Positions 21,105 through 32,270 of a stretch of 64,000 bases of DNA are shown in pieces. Each line of letters opens with the position of its first letter. The first letter of the stretch is position 1. This DNA comes from Oreohelix idahoensis (lineage: Eukaryota; Mollusca; Gastropoda; Stylommatophora; Oreohelicidae). The DNA lies in contig JAMPIV010009906.1 in assembly GCA_024509875.1 (NCBI GenBank), positions 266,501 through 330,500 of the forward strand, written 5' to 3'. The translations under genes were made by a program, and so were the position numbers. A model generated the notes under the pieces. The model made no database searches. It was given only the letters and a program-made list of their open reading frames with translations, and was not told where the DNA came from.

Positions 21105-23530
21105 TGTGGTGAAGTGGGATGTTATAAATATTTATAGGGGACTTAGTGTACTGACTGAGATCAGCTGTGAAGGTATCTATATCTAATAAGAGTAGTGTAT
21201 TATAGATAACCTTACTTGCTGCCACATATATATATATGTCAGTCAGAATTATTCTGGAATAGTGTGATGACTACGTTGTATGTCTAGGGTATGTGTATGA
21301 TGAAGTGTAAGTCATAACAACAACAGACAGATAAACAATTTAATTTATTCCACCACACTTGACAACACTGTGACACTCACATACATAAAACACTCTACAA
21401 GGATATCTTAAAGGAGTCACTGATAACTTTTCAAATAACAATATGTATTCATTGCTGTCATGAATGAATATGTGTCCTGATTCAAATACAAAGGAACCAG
21501 GAGTCACAATCAATTTTAATTACAAGTTATATGTACAGAATTTATCAATATGAATATTGTAGTGACATATATTATTAACAGTATCCTATGTGTGTCAGTT
21601 GTGTAGTAGTAATATGAGGTAATACTGGTTTTGTTTTGTTCAAGCTCTGTTGGTATTTGTCATCATGACTTCAATAGTTTGTCTTTATTGGAACTAGTAT
21701 TGGAGATGTTCTCAGTTCCTGATATTAAAACAATTTACTTCCCCTCTTAAGTTTATGTTACAATGTTATTTTAAGATGGGGGTACATAATTTTGAGCTCA
21801 GCTGGCCACATCAGCTTATCTTGCGTGATGGCGGCAGGAAAGGACTCCTCTGCTCGATTTCTCCCCTGTGCTCTGGAGACACCTCACTGATAGCTAAATG
21901 GACCAAGGAGTATGCTGTCCGACTCTGGATTCAGCAAAGCTCTGACCAGGTGCTGCTCAATACCATCAAGACCACGGTCCCTGAAAACAAGAAGGATGTA
22001 CCTTCTACTTCATAACTAATTTATACTCTCTTTTTACACTGAGCACAATACATCACAAACATTGAGTTCAGAGCGTTAGGCCAACTGTCAGCTTCATCTG
22101 AAATACTTTATACCAGTATTAACCTCCTTAATGGTTACTACGTCTCTGCACTTCCAGCATTATTTCTTTCTAGTCAATCATCTAGGTGTCAGTGTACTGT
22201 TTGGCCATTCCATGCCGTTTTACTTTCCTCCGACACCTTCTGTTCAGGCTGGAGCATTATAGGCTTTACATCATGTTTGCTATTGAACTACACATATATA
22301 CAGGCATAAATTAACAATTCACATTCAATTTTCATTAAAAGATACTGAATGTTTCAAGCTTACCACAATTCATGGAAACAAACACAGATACGTTGATTAG
22401 CAATGAATTCTGGCACAAATACTGGCACAAATTCCCATCTGCTTATGTTCCAGGCTTTTATTTAGCAAAAATATGAGCTGGCTTCAACGCACTGTTGCTT
22501 TATCAAGCTTATTTGAACTAGTGGTCTCGAACTAACGCTCCTAAGTGATTATATCAGCGAGTCTGGCCAATGGAGCCACGTTTCGACAAGTGTTTGAAAA
22601 AATTTTACCTTCCTACGTCTCCCCTAACAACCAAAGATAGTATTTATAGTCCGACCAATCGTGTTTAGTCTTATATTTGTTGCGCTCCAATCAATTTGGA
22701 GTTTACATGGTAGGCTATTTCCGTACGCACGGTTTTTTTTTAAACACGTTATAAAAAAATTTTATGAGCAGAAATGATTTCATGCTGTCAGGCATCCCCA
22801 CTATTTTATTTTGGTTATAACTTGTTAATTCCTAGACTATTTGCGTAACGTTTTACATATTCTTTGTCAGCAAGCCCTAAGGAACCCAAATATACAAATT
22901 TAATAGAGCTAATATGCTGCGTTCAAAATATGCAATTCCTTCTACCTCCTGTTTCGAAGATGTGCTGTCTGGGTACTGTAATGTTTTCAACCGTAAACCC
23001 ATCTAATGTTATCTTTTCTAATAAGAGTTTTTTCAGGATTTAAAAACCTAACTCTGGGAAGGGTAGTGAATTTATCACTGTCCGTCCGAAAAAGTTAGTG
23101 CATGTGGCCTTACACGCGTGATAGTAGTAATTGTGTATCGCGCGACGCGTGTTTAGTGTTGCACGTGTTCGGCTTTATGCCTCTCCCTTCTCTCTATCCT
23201 TTAGTCCATCTGTCTTTAGTTACGCCGTGTATAAAATGGAATGAATGAAATATTAAAATTAGGTCATTGTTCAGCTTGGTATCTCAATGTTTTTCCAAGA
23301 AATACAGCACACGTTTCATTGAAGAACGCGGGTAATAATACAGTAGGCTTTTACTATCAACGTGAAAGCGTTACAATTTGCAGACGAAGTAGAAAACAAG
23401 GGGGATTTCGAGTACAGTCATTGTGACAGCACTGTTATTTTACCATTGCTCTTTTCTTTATTAGAATTTATTTGTTAGGCTTTATATTTACCTGATAATT
23501 TATATATGTGGATTAGAATATTTCACGACA
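21105..23530 (-). repeat. Element B 5' LTR (right copy)
   Basis: 2,426 bp, the partner of 14940-17374. It is the transcriptional start side for the minus-strand element. It is followed by the TSD copy GTGTA at 23531-23535. Confidence 0.93.
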
Positions 23531-23535
23531 GTGTA

Positions 23536-25583
23536 TAGTAACAGACTAAGCTTACGGTTTCGACAGATGCATCAAAGGCTAGAATCAGTCGAGCACATCC
23601 TGTTCTGACAATAGTGACATAGGTCCTTCGCTATTGCCCCAAGACAGATGGTAGGATTTCGCGTGATTAGTTGCATACATGACTGCTAATTCGACTGGTG
23701 CATCAAAGGCTAGAATCAGTCGAGCACATCACATCCTGACGTAGTAACACATATTTCTTGCTGTCACTTTGGGGATGTTTAGTTAATGCATGCTTGGTGA
23801 CGCTATATATTATATTTCTACTACTCTGCCTATCTGACCGTTGCAATGAATACTGACATTGACGGCAGATACTATAGACATATTAAGGACTGACAAACCT
23901 CTGTTTCCAGAGGCAGTACCATGTCGCCCCTATATATATATATGTATATAAATAGAATGTATAATTATAATGTTTGAGAAGTATTAAGTACAATGTTTAC
24001 TTGTTTTTCCAATACGATGTTAATGAGATACCAGAGTAGACATATATAATCTTAAGAGTGTGACAAACTAGAATAACTACATAGTCTTGGGAAACCTAAC
24101 AGACTTCTTCCCAGGGTACAAGAGGTGGCATACTACATGATCAACACTGACATTGGTTGAAAAAAAAAAAAAAATGTATAGTACCTTAAGAGCATGTTAA
24201 TTGGTATAATGTACCTATCTCAGGCATAGAGGTGTTCAGGACTAGTAGAAAAAAAAGAGAAAGGAGATGAGAAATGATCCAGACTCAGTCGTATGGAGTC
24301 TTATTCATGGACATAGGCAAAGATTGCACTGAGGATGAACGTCCCTATATTTTATTGCACTGGTTATACAGAGATAAGGGATAAAACTTGGTTGCATTAT
24401 TGGGTACTACTTGTTTGAGAGATGATGGTAATGAATTAAGTAAATACAATGTTTATTTATGCCTTTTATATATTCATGAAAATAATATTTTATGTTGAAG
24501 TAGAAATTAATGAGATGCTCTAGTTGTAGCATTGATATCAGGTTTATAATATAGTCTCACTATTACTATTTAATTTGTTTGTAATTTCCAGTCGTCTATG
24601 GTAATAGTATTAGAGATGTTAGTGGGATACATTAATAATAGATTTTTTTTTGGATAGAATGCAAATGTCTCCCTGCGGGATACATTTGAACGGCCCCGGG
24701 ACGTATGTCACCTTTTTTTTTCCTCGCTTGAGGTCGCATATTTTTTCCTCGCATGAGGTCGCATTGTCCCCGCCCCAAACCCGGCTCTGGTCAAGACCAC
24801 ATGTCCCAACACACGAAGACCCAATGACACCATGTGTCATTGTAGTGGTCTTCTATGTTCTTACACAAAGGACCTCATGACATAAATGTCACTGTACCGG
24901 TCCCTGTGTCTAGACACATGATCCCAGCCAAAAGCCGGATTCTAGGCATTGGGTTGTACAGCGTAAAATACGCTGCAGTTAAAGTCAGTCGAACAGTTAT
25001 TTGGTGTTAACAAGATGAAAGAGTATATAAAAATGGGTTAGAAAATCAGAATAATTTAAGTGATAGGCTATTCGTTCTTAACATGGGAGATAAAAGAATG
25101 AAAATGTAGTGTTTTTTGTAAGGGAGGGAACCTTTTTAGACCTTAAATTAATCTAAGTATACATCATTAGAGTTTACCAACTTTGCATATCAGATTAATT
25201 TTAGTAAAGATATAGAAGGATTAATGAAACTAAGGTAAAAAGTACTAAGGGGAATAACTATGAATATTAACGCCCTTTACAAGTTTAGTGAGTTAGGATA
25301 GGGAAACGCACGTGAAAAAGTGAGCGAAATATAAACAGTTATGTAGCACAGTTCACGGGGTTGACAGCATAGAATTAAGCGTGGCGATAGGTGAGTGAAC
25401 TGAATAACGGACCAATCGAATTCACTCAAAAACAACTTTGGACCATCAGATAGGAAATTGAAGAACGAAAGGAGATCAGTCCGGTTATTGACGCGCTACT
25501 GAGCGGTCATGTTTACAGTCCTACCAGAGAAGTCGACCGGGCAAGACGAGCCTCGCTGGGAGCTCAAGAAATGTGAAACCTGC
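23536..25583 (+). other. Element A internal 3' part, no gene
   Basis: No sustained ORF. There is a ~36-bp direct repeat (GCATCAAAGGCTAGAATCAG... at about 23567 and 23698), a TA-rich run near 23930-23950, and a GC-richer stretch at 24650-24950. If LTR A begins with TGTAG to match its CTACA end, a candidate start is TGTAGTG near 25108, after the purine run GGAGATAAAAGAATGAAAA. The left copy is truncated, so this cannot be verified here. Confidence 0.4.
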
Positions 25584-26843
25584 GGTTTGCAGAAGGTCTA
25601 CAGAATTAGCTAGATATAGAAAGGTAGTAATAGGAAATTCAGGAGAACACTTAGAATTGATTGATAATTTGTGCTGCTAAACTTAGGATTAGCTCATAGG
25701 GGTGATAGTAAGACAGTGATAGGTAACGGACTTCTGTATATTCTGGTAAGAGGTCTTTTACTCTAATTATGCTTGACTTAAGTGAGGAGAGACATGTTTT
25801 TTTTTTTAAACACGCTCAACATATTGCCACTGGCTAATGACGCTCATATTTAAGGGAGCGAGCTACAGAAGAGAATATTGAAGCTAAGGCAATATTAAAG
25901 CGTAAGAAAAAGTGGATAACTTTTATTATCAGATAGCCAGGACGGGCTGTCATACAAAGAAGATGAGACATTGTTATTAAACAAGAAAATTGCACAGAGT
26001 TTTGCAACACTGTCGTATGGTTATGCGCTCTCTCGCCAACGTAAGTATCGAAGCCAGATACTACAACACTTGTCGACGTTGGATTAACAAAATAAGTTGG
26101 TTTTGTTTGAGATGCTTCTTAACAGGGTATAAGACTGATCAGGTTGAAACAGATTAGAGGACAGAAGAGTAAATGGTGAATTAGATTACTGAGAAACAAC
26201 TCATGCGCTCTCTCACTAAAGAGTAAGTATGAAGATGCCTCCACAGCTGCACCTGACATTATATAACTTTATATGTAATTTATGAATTGATATTGATGCA
26301 TGCAATTGAGCCAGGCCTGACAGGTTATAGTACTTTAGTCAAGAGTCTACAGTAAGGAATATAATAATAAAATCTTTGGGAAAATACATAGAGCCTAGGT
26401 CTGGATGCCTGGATATAAAATGGAGATTGGAATGTACCTTTATGAAAAAGGATTGTGGAACATGTTATGTAAATAAAAGCTATTATGTTTGGAAATTCAG
26501 CACTCAAGTTGGTTTAATCAATAAAAGGATGTGGAGTGGGTATGTGAGAAAGAGTTAAACCTATATAACATATATAGCCTTAAAACCACTAGTACAAGCA
26601 CGTCGCTGCTCACCACCAAGAAGGGAAGAACGTGGTCTGGGTTGAACAAAAGACGAACCTTATCTCATCCAGGAATCACCATCTCTGGCGAAAGGGGCCA
26701 GTCAAAGAGATAGCTCTACTTGGGAGATAGGTCAAGGAAGGAATTTGACCGTTGGAATTAAATACTAGGCCTGCCTCAGTCACCTATTAGTAATAGTAGT
26801 AGTAGCATTATGTGATAATAAAAGAAACACCCACGCTGCTACA
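25584..26843 (+). repeat. Element A right LTR (5' limit uncertain)
   Basis: The alignable part of the right LTR. It shares GGTTTGCAGAAGG... through ...GCTGCTACA with 8688-9901, and differs in a block at about 25741-25832. The true LTR may begin upstream, since the left copy is cut by the LINE. Confidence 0.7.
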
Positions 26844-27387
26844 CATCTTTGGGTCCCACTACTGAATGAAAAAATTGCCTAGAAAAAATCACAAACAGCC
26901 AATAAAAGCTGGGGTTGATTGCCACGTCCTGTAAAGGATAAGCAACCAACTAACTTTAATGAAACTGGTCGTTTTCCTACGTGTCTATTTTATTTCCTTT
27001 AAAAAAAAACACACACACATACACAACAGCACATTGGGTACTCATTTATAATTCGACACGAATAGAGACAAAAATTACCTGCAATGGAATTTTAAAAACA
27101 TAAATGAATGTTTTAGTAAAATGTTACAGCGAACATCGTCTTGTATAAATTACGGTATGATCCATCTCAATAGCATGAAAATTAATCTCGAAAGAGTGCA
27201 TATGGTACTGCGCCAGTAGAGGTGAGGGGGCGATCATGAGACTTCGCACCTTCACATACTAGCACAGAAGGAAATGAAAATGCAGCTAACGAAGCCAAAA
27301 AAGTTACAGCTACTGCATACCCAATAAATGTAGGGATGTGCAGAACAGTGACTAAAATCTTAATTAAAAGAAAAATAACGGTCAGTC
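26844..27387. other. No recognised feature
   Basis: AT-rich, with an A-run and CA repeats near 27000-27020. No ORF or repeat identified. Confidence 0.5.
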
Positions 27388-27512
27388 ATCATCTCAACCC
27401 TTAACCCGTCATGGGTCGTAGGGGTACCATGGTAGAAGCATCAGCAGACAGGGTTCTCCACTGCTCTCTATCCTCAGCAATACGTACAAGTGTTTAAAAA
27501 TCGTGCCCTGCC
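27388..27512 (-). pseudogene. LINE RT ORF, extreme 3' end
   Basis: Minus-strand reading gives RIAEDREQWRTLSADAS, the usual last motif of CR1/RTE-type LINE ORFs, then a stop. It is the continuation of 29252-29600, cut by the SINE array at 27527-29236. Confidence 0.75.
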
Positions 27513-27526
27513 CATTATTTGATGTT
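27512..27526. repeat. 15-bp duplication flanking the SINE array
   Basis: CCATTATTTGATGTT, repeated exactly at 29237-29251. Confidence 0.8.
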
Positions 27527-27662
27527 TATTACAAATAAGGGAGGGAAACCTGAGGCCTGTAAACAGTAAATTAATATGAAACAAATATAAAGGTATGTTA
27601 TCAGGCACTCGCAGGAAATAAAGAAGTAGAACACCAGACAACAGAAAAACAACAGACATGAG

Positions 27663-27754
27663 TGGCTTACCCAGGATTTGAACACTGGACCTTCCGTGCG
27701 ACAACCCCGCCTAGCCATGCAAGCGAATCACACTATCCGCTCTGCCATCTACGC
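27663..27754 (-). repeat. tRNA-like SINE head, array unit 1
   Basis: The minus strand carries A box TGGCAGAGCGG and B box GTTCAAATCC, about 53 nt apart. These are pol III internal promoters of tRNA-derived SINEs. The tRNA is not foldable as a normal gene by eye. Confidence 0.75.
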
Positions 27755-28131
27755 ATCATCAAAAAATGATGTTTCAATGGCAGGTCAATAGTGCGAACCA
27801 CAATACACGACACCAGAAGTCCTCCATGGGCAGTTCAGCCTATTAATGACGCAATCACTTCTGTTGTATTTCTATCAAGCAGTATAGGCCGAATCCAACA
27901 AGACCCTTAGGACCTTAATACTGTGTCCAGTAAATGATAGTAGACTAGAACAGTGAGAACAGGATAGTGGGTAGGTTTGGTATTGTACAAACATTTATTA
28001 CAAATAAGGGAGGGAAACCTGAGGCCTGTAAACAGTAAATTAATATGAAACAAATATAAAGGTATGTTATCAGGCACTCGCAGGAAATAAAGAAGTAGAA
28101 CACCAGACAAGAGAAAAACAACAGACATGAG

Positions 28132-28223
28132 TGGCTTACCCAGGATTTGAACACTGGACCTTCCGTGCGACAACCCCGCCTAGCCATGCAAGCGAATCAC
28201 ACTATCCGCTCTGCCATCTACGC
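28132..28223 (-). repeat. tRNA-like SINE head, array unit 2
   Basis: Same A and B boxes, 469 bp from unit 1. Confidence 0.75.
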
Positions 28224-28600
28224 ATCATCAAAAAATGATGTTTCAATGGCAGGTCAATAGTGCGAACCACAATACACGACACCAGAAGTCCTCCATGGGC
28301 AGTTCAGCCTATTAATGACGCAATCACTTCTGTTGTATTTCTATCAAGCAGTATAGGCCGAATCCAACAAGACCCTTAGGACCTTAATACTGTGTCCAGT
28401 AAATGATAGTAGACTAGAACAGTGAGAACAGGATAGTGGGTAGGTTTGGTATTGTACAAACATTTATTACAAATAAGGGAGGGAAACCTGAGGCCTGTAA
28501 ACAGTAAATTAATATGAAACAAATATAAAGGTATGTTATCAGGCACTCGCAGGAAATAAAGAAGTAGAACACAAGACAACAGAAAAACAACAGACATGAG

Positions 28601-28692
28601 TGGCTTACCCAGGATTTGAACACTGGACCTTCCGTGCGACAACCCCGCCTAGCCATGCAAGCGAATCACACTATCCGCTCTGCCATCTACGC
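28601..28692 (-). repeat. tRNA-like SINE head, array unit 3
   Basis: Same A and B boxes. This is the last direct unit before the inversion point at about 28719. Confidence 0.75.
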
Positions 28693-29048
28693 ATCATCAA
28701 AAAATGATGTTTCAATGGCTGCGAGTGCCTGATAACATACCTTTATATTTGTTTCATATTAATTTACTGTTTACAGGCCTCAGGTTTCCCTCCCTTATTT
28801 GTAATAAATGTTTGTACAATACCAAACCTACCCACTATCCTGTTCTCACTGTTCTAGTCTACTATCATTTACTGGACACAGTATTAAGGTCCTAAGGGTC
28901 TTGTTGGATTCGGCCTATACTGCTTGATAGAAATACAACAGAAGTGATTGCGTCATTAATAGGCTGAACTGCCCATGGAGGACTTCTGGTGTCGTGTATT
29001 GTGGTTCGCACTATTGACCTGCCATTGAAACATCATTTTTTTGATGAT

Positions 29049-29140
29049 GCGTAGATGGCAGAGCGGATAGTGTGATTCGCTTGCATGGCTAGGCGGGGTT
29101 GTCGCACGGAAGGTCCAGTGTTCAAATCCTGGGTAAGCCA
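29049..29140 (+). repeat. tRNA-like SINE head, inverted unit
   Basis: Plus orientation. A box TGGCAGAGCGG at 29056-29066, B box GTTCAAATCC at 29120-29129. Confidence 0.78.
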
Positions 29141-29251
29141 CTCATGTCTGTTGTTTTTCTGTTGTCTGGTGTTCTACTTCTTTATTTCCTGCGAGTGCCT
29201 GATAACATACCTTTATATTTGTTTCATATTAATTTACCATTATTTGATGTT

Positions 29252-29600
29252 ATCGGCCCAGGATTTTCTTTGCCATCCTCTTCTCCGCTTACCTTCGACT
29301 GTTCCCTGGAGGATCGTTTTCGAAAGGGAGTCATGACGAGTTACATGCCCAAACCAGGCAAGCTTTCGACGTTTCACTACTGACAAAAGTGGTTCTTGGT
29401 GGCCTGCATAGGTGTTTATTTTCTCTCTAACATAGACATTTGTTTTGTGCTATTTATAGCAAATGCGCAAAATTCTTCTATAACATTTATACTCGAAAGC
29501 CTGAATCCTTCGCTCCGTATCTGCAGTGAGTGTCCAGCCCTCACATCCATACAAGAGAATAGATAATACAAGTGATTTGTATAATTTGATCGGTCAGTAG
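29252..29600 (-). pseudogene. LINE RT C-terminal part
   Basis: Minus-strand reading contains LLYGCEGWTLTADTERRIQA, AWFGHVTRHDSL and KRRRGWQRKSWADNIK, the standard C-terminal third of a CR1/RTE-type LINE ORF. At least one stop lies after RICYK. It continues at 27512-27388 beyond the array. 5'-truncated near 29600. Confidence 0.8.
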
Positions 29601-29872
29601 CCTGAGATAAAAGTTTAAAGTGATGACAAATATATAAGCAAACCCCGTTTTTTTCACGGTGCGAGCGTTGCAGTCGCACTGGCTCCTTCTTCAAGGAGAC
29701 GTCGAAGTGTAAAAATAAAAACGGCTGAAATTATAATGTAATCCAATACTATAGTATGAAATTGTACAGTAAAGTCTCTGAAACTTCATTACTTTACACT
29801 CTACGGCAGTATCTGTTATCATCATTCCCGTTTTTACTCCTTAAGGATGTATGAAATTGACGCTCTTAAGAA
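29601..29872. other. No gene; short shared motif
   Basis: No ORF of note. About 29795-29836 (GGCAGTATCTGTTATCATCAT...) matches 63375-63412 at roughly 80% by eye. This is probably a shared element 3' end. Confidence 0.4.
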
Positions 29873-31446
29873 AATAATCATCATCATCATCATCAGTTGC
29901 CATCTCCACAACGAAGGTTGGCTGTAATGGATCTCCAACGTCTTCTGTCTCTTGTCTTGATGGTGCACTCTGATAGACTCTTTCCTGTCCATCTCTTGAT
30001 GTTGTCTTCCCACTTATAGCGCTGTCTTCCCCTTGCACGTTTGCCTTCAACTCTCCCTTCTGTTATGGTCTTCTGCAAGGTGTTATGCCTTTTTATGTGG
30101 CCAAAGTATTTTAGCTGTCGAACTTTGACCTCCCTCATTAGTTCTCTTTTCATACCTAGATTTTCTAGGACCTCCTTATTTGTTTTCATCTCTTTCCATG
30201 AGATACGCCTCATTCTTCTATATATCCACATTTCAAGAGCCTCAATTCTTTCTTCCAAATGCTTATTCATCGTCCATGTTTCTGCACCATACAGTAATGC
30301 AGAATATATATAACACTTTATGATTCTCAGTTTTAATTTGTGAGATAACTGTTTGGATGTCAGTATATGTTTCATGTTGTTGAATGTAGCTTTGGCCATT
30401 CCTATTCTCTTCTTGATTTCTGTTTCACATCTGCCATCTTCTGTTATTATATGACCGAGATATACGTAGCTCTTGACTTGTTCCAGGATTTCCCCATTTA
30501 CGCTTATCTTTAATGTGGGTTTATCGTCTGTTTTGCTAATTATCATAGTTTTTGTTTTCTCAATATTAATGTCGAGTCCATATTCATGACTTATACTGTT
30601 CACTTGCTTCACTAGTTCTTGTAACTCCTGTTCGCTTTCAGCTAACAACACGGTATCATCTGCATATCTAAGGTTGTTTATTGACCTTCCACTGATGTTC
30701 AGTCCTGGTATTTCCTGTATCTGTTTGAAAATTTTTTCGGTGTATAAATTAAATAGGCAGGGGGACAGCACACAACCTTGTCTGACACCTCTTTTTATGT
30801 CTATGTATGGTGAATAATTCCTTCCAGATCTTACTGTGGCAGTTTGCTCCCAATAAAGGTTACTGAGTATTCTTATATATTTTCCATCAATACCTATGTC
30901 TTCGAGGCATTCAATTATTTTCTCATGATGGACTCTGTCAAAAGCCTTCTTATAGTCAATGAAGCACATATACATACTTTTTTGGACCTCTGTATATTTT
31001 TCTGCTAATATTCTTAGGCAAAATATTGCCTCTCTTGTTCCACTGTTCCGTCTAAAACCAAACTGTTCTTCCTGGATTTCGCTGTCTACTTTACTTTTTA
31101 TTCTTTCCTGTATGATTTTAAGCAGTATCTTAATTGCATGACTCATCAGGCTGATTGTTCTGAAGTCTGAACATTCTGTTGCATTTGGTTTTTTGGGCAA
31201 TGTTATAAAAACTGATGTCTTCATGTCGTGTGGTATATATCCTGTATTGTATACATCGTTGCATATTTCTGTGATTGTATCTATACCAAAGCTCTCCAGA
31301 GCTTCTATCATTTCAATTTTTATGTTATCCATGCCTGCTGATTTTCCTTTTTGTATCATATGAATGGCATTCTCTACTTCTGATCTGAGAATGTTTGGGC
31401 CTTCATTAGAATCTGGTGATGGTTTTTTACAGTATGGCAAAGACAA
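29873..31446 (-). mobile_element. RTE-like LINE, 5'-truncated
   Basis: Minus-strand LINE ending in an (ATG)n/(CAT)n tail at about 29873-29894, as in RTE-type elements. Its coding part is open throughout. The 5' end is lost at about 31446, where unrelated LINE DNA begins. No clear TSD was found. Confidence 0.85.
29893..31446 (-). CDS. RTE-like reverse transcriptase, open fragment
   Basis: 517 codons without a stop. RT motifs in order: GKSAGMDNIKIEMI (~35), FRTISLMSHAIKIL (~100), FGFRRNSGTREAI (~132), FIDYKKAFDRVHH (~165), KRGVRQGCVLSPCLF (~218), LRYADDTVLLA (~265) with the catalytic YADD, YVYLGHIITEDG (~340), LLYGAETW (~395), LKYFGHIKRH and RARGRQRYKWEDNIKRW at the end. The endonuclease domain is missing through 5' truncation. 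It would prime cDNA synthesis at a nick. The single open frame suggests a fairly young copy. The given ATG is internal, not a native start. Confidence 0.85.
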   Translation of the reverse strand: MSLPYCKKPSPDSNEGPNILRSEVENAIHMIQKGKSAGMDNIKIEMIEALESFGIDTITEICNDVYNTGYIPHDMKTSVFITLPKKPNATECSDFRTISLMSHAIKILLKIIQERIKSKVDSEIQEEQFGFRRNSGTREAIFCLRILAEKYTEVQKSMYMCFIDYKKAFDRVHHEKIIECLEDIGIDGKYIRILSNLYWEQTATVRSGRNYSPYIDIKRGVRQGCVLSPCLFNLYTEKIFKQIQEIPGLNISGRSINNLRYADDTVLLAESEQELQELVKQVNSISHEYGLDINIEKTKTMIISKTDDKPTLKISVNGEILEQVKSYVYLGHIITEDGRCETEIKKRIGMAKATFNNMKHILTSKQLSHKLKLRIIKCYIYSALLYGAETWTMNKHLEERIEALEMWIYRRMRRISWKEMKTNKEVLENLGMKRELMREVKVRQLKYFGHIKRHNTLQKTITEGRVEGKRARGRQRYKWEDNIKRWTGKSLSECTIKTRDRRRWRSITANLRCGDGN

Positions 31447-31472
31447 AATTTAGAGGGGAAGAAGGAATTTTT

Positions 31473-31722
31473 AACTCAAATGTCAAGTCAATCTATTGTA
31501 TGGCTCTGGAACATGAAGAATAACAAAAACACAAACAAAAAGCTACAGACTTTCATAAATGGATTTTGCACAGGAAAGAAGGGTTGAAGTGGTATGACAA
31601 TAGCACTAACGTGGAACTGATGATAAGAACAAGACAAGCGCCAGTCAAACAAGAGATGAGAAGAAGACGTTGGAGATGGTTAGGGCACACACTGAGAAGA
31701 CTTGTTGATAGCATTACCTGAC
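31473..31722 (+). pseudogene. LINE RT C-terminal fragment
   Basis: Plus-strand reading shows NKKLQTFINGFCTGKKG, NVELMIRTRQAPVK and RRRRWRWLGHTLRR, C-terminal RT motifs of another RTE/CR1-type LINE. Short, stops present, truncated at both ends. Confidence 0.7.
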
Positions 31723-31725
31723 ATA

Positions 31726-32270
31726 TAGTATATGACTCTAGCAGCTCACCGCAATAAGAAAAACTTGGACAAAATACAGCACCAGGCACTATGTGCAATA
31801 GCTGGAGCCTCAAGATCAACATCACTTGAAGCACTAGAGGTAGCACTAGGAATAATACCCCTCAAGCTAAGAAGGAAAGAACTTAGACTGAATTACATGG
31901 GCAAAGTCCTAATTGACAAAAACTACCCAGCCCATGCAATGTTTGTGAAGAATTTCCCTATGACCTGGGATATCCCTCTAGAACCCACAAGATACCCAAT
32001 AGGATGGAAGTGCATGGAGGAAATAGAATAAAACAGTATTAGGGCCTATAACAAATGCAATAAAATGTAGTAGTAAATACACACCAGTGATTCCTCCTTG
32101 GGAGCTCAAGATACCAAGTATTGACTCTCATCTTTCAGATATTATAAATAAAAAAGCAGAAAGAAACGACATTAAAATCATAGCCAGAGAATATATAGAA
32201 CAGATAACTAAGGGTAGCTTGAAAGTATGCACTGATGGATCTAAGATAGAAAATGAAGAACTTGGAATAG
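31726..32270 (+). pseudogene. I-type LINE: RT end and RNase H start
   Basis: LAAHRNKKNLDKIQHQAL and ASRSTSLEALEVALGI match the RT/RNase H linker of I/Jockey-like LINEs. A stop follows at about 32030. The next frame has LKVCTDGSKIENEELGI, the first RNase H strand with the catalytic Asp. The solo LTR at 32271 splits the domain. The frame is continuous with 34277 onward when the insert is ignored. Confidence 0.8.

Larger units (their letters stand above)
14940..23530 (-). mobile_element. Element B: Gmr1-like Ty3/gypsy, deletion derivative
   Basis: Complete LTR retrotransposon on the minus strand, 8,591 bp. Its LTRs are about 2.43 kb and begin TG and end CA on both strands. A 5-bp TSD (GTGTA) lies at 14935-14939 and 23531-23535. 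A tRNA-Pro-like PBS lies at 21080-21099 and a polypurine tract at 17375-17385. Coding order is gag, integrase zinc region, unknown domain, integrase C-terminus, RT, so integrase precedes RT. Protease, the integrase core and everything after the RT palm start are absent. The two LTRs differ by only a handful of substitutions, so it inserted recently. Confidence 0.9.
8688..26843 (+). mobile_element. LTR element A with DEK_C-like ORF (contains element B)
   Basis: Two direct copies of a long repeat (8688-9901 and 25584-26843) flank internal DNA. Both end in GCTGCTACA. The left copy is followed by a primer-binding-site-like TGGCGCCGTGACC and then an ORF. Without element B and its TSD the internal part is about 7.1 kb. 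No protease, RT, RNase H or integrase was found in it, so it is either non-autonomous or heavily decayed. The left LTR is truncated by the Tx1 LINE. The two LTRs differ in a ~60-90 bp block as well as point changes, so A is older than B. Confidence 0.6.
27527..29236. repeat. SINE array: 2.5 tandem units plus 1.1 inverted units
   Basis: A 469-bp unit is repeated head-to-tail (27525, 27994 and 28463; the third is cut at 28719). A 470-bp unit plus 46 bp then follows in inverted orientation (28720-29236). Each unit holds a tRNA-like promoter segment. The whole 1.7-kb block is bounded by a 15-bp direct repeat and splits a LINE ORF, so it behaves as one insertion that was expanded before or after integration. 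Copies differ by only one or two bases. Confidence 0.85.

Noticed and set aside
29049..29140. Functional tRNA gene
   Set aside because: Pol III boxes are present but the sequence is embedded in a repeated SINE unit, and I could not fold it into a regular cloverleaf.
27527..29236. Metazoan retrozyme (tandem hammerhead ribozyme repeats)
   Set aside because: The tandem ~469-bp units with a TSD fit in outline, but I found no CUGANGA...GAAA hammerhead core on either strand. The units instead hold clear A and B boxes.
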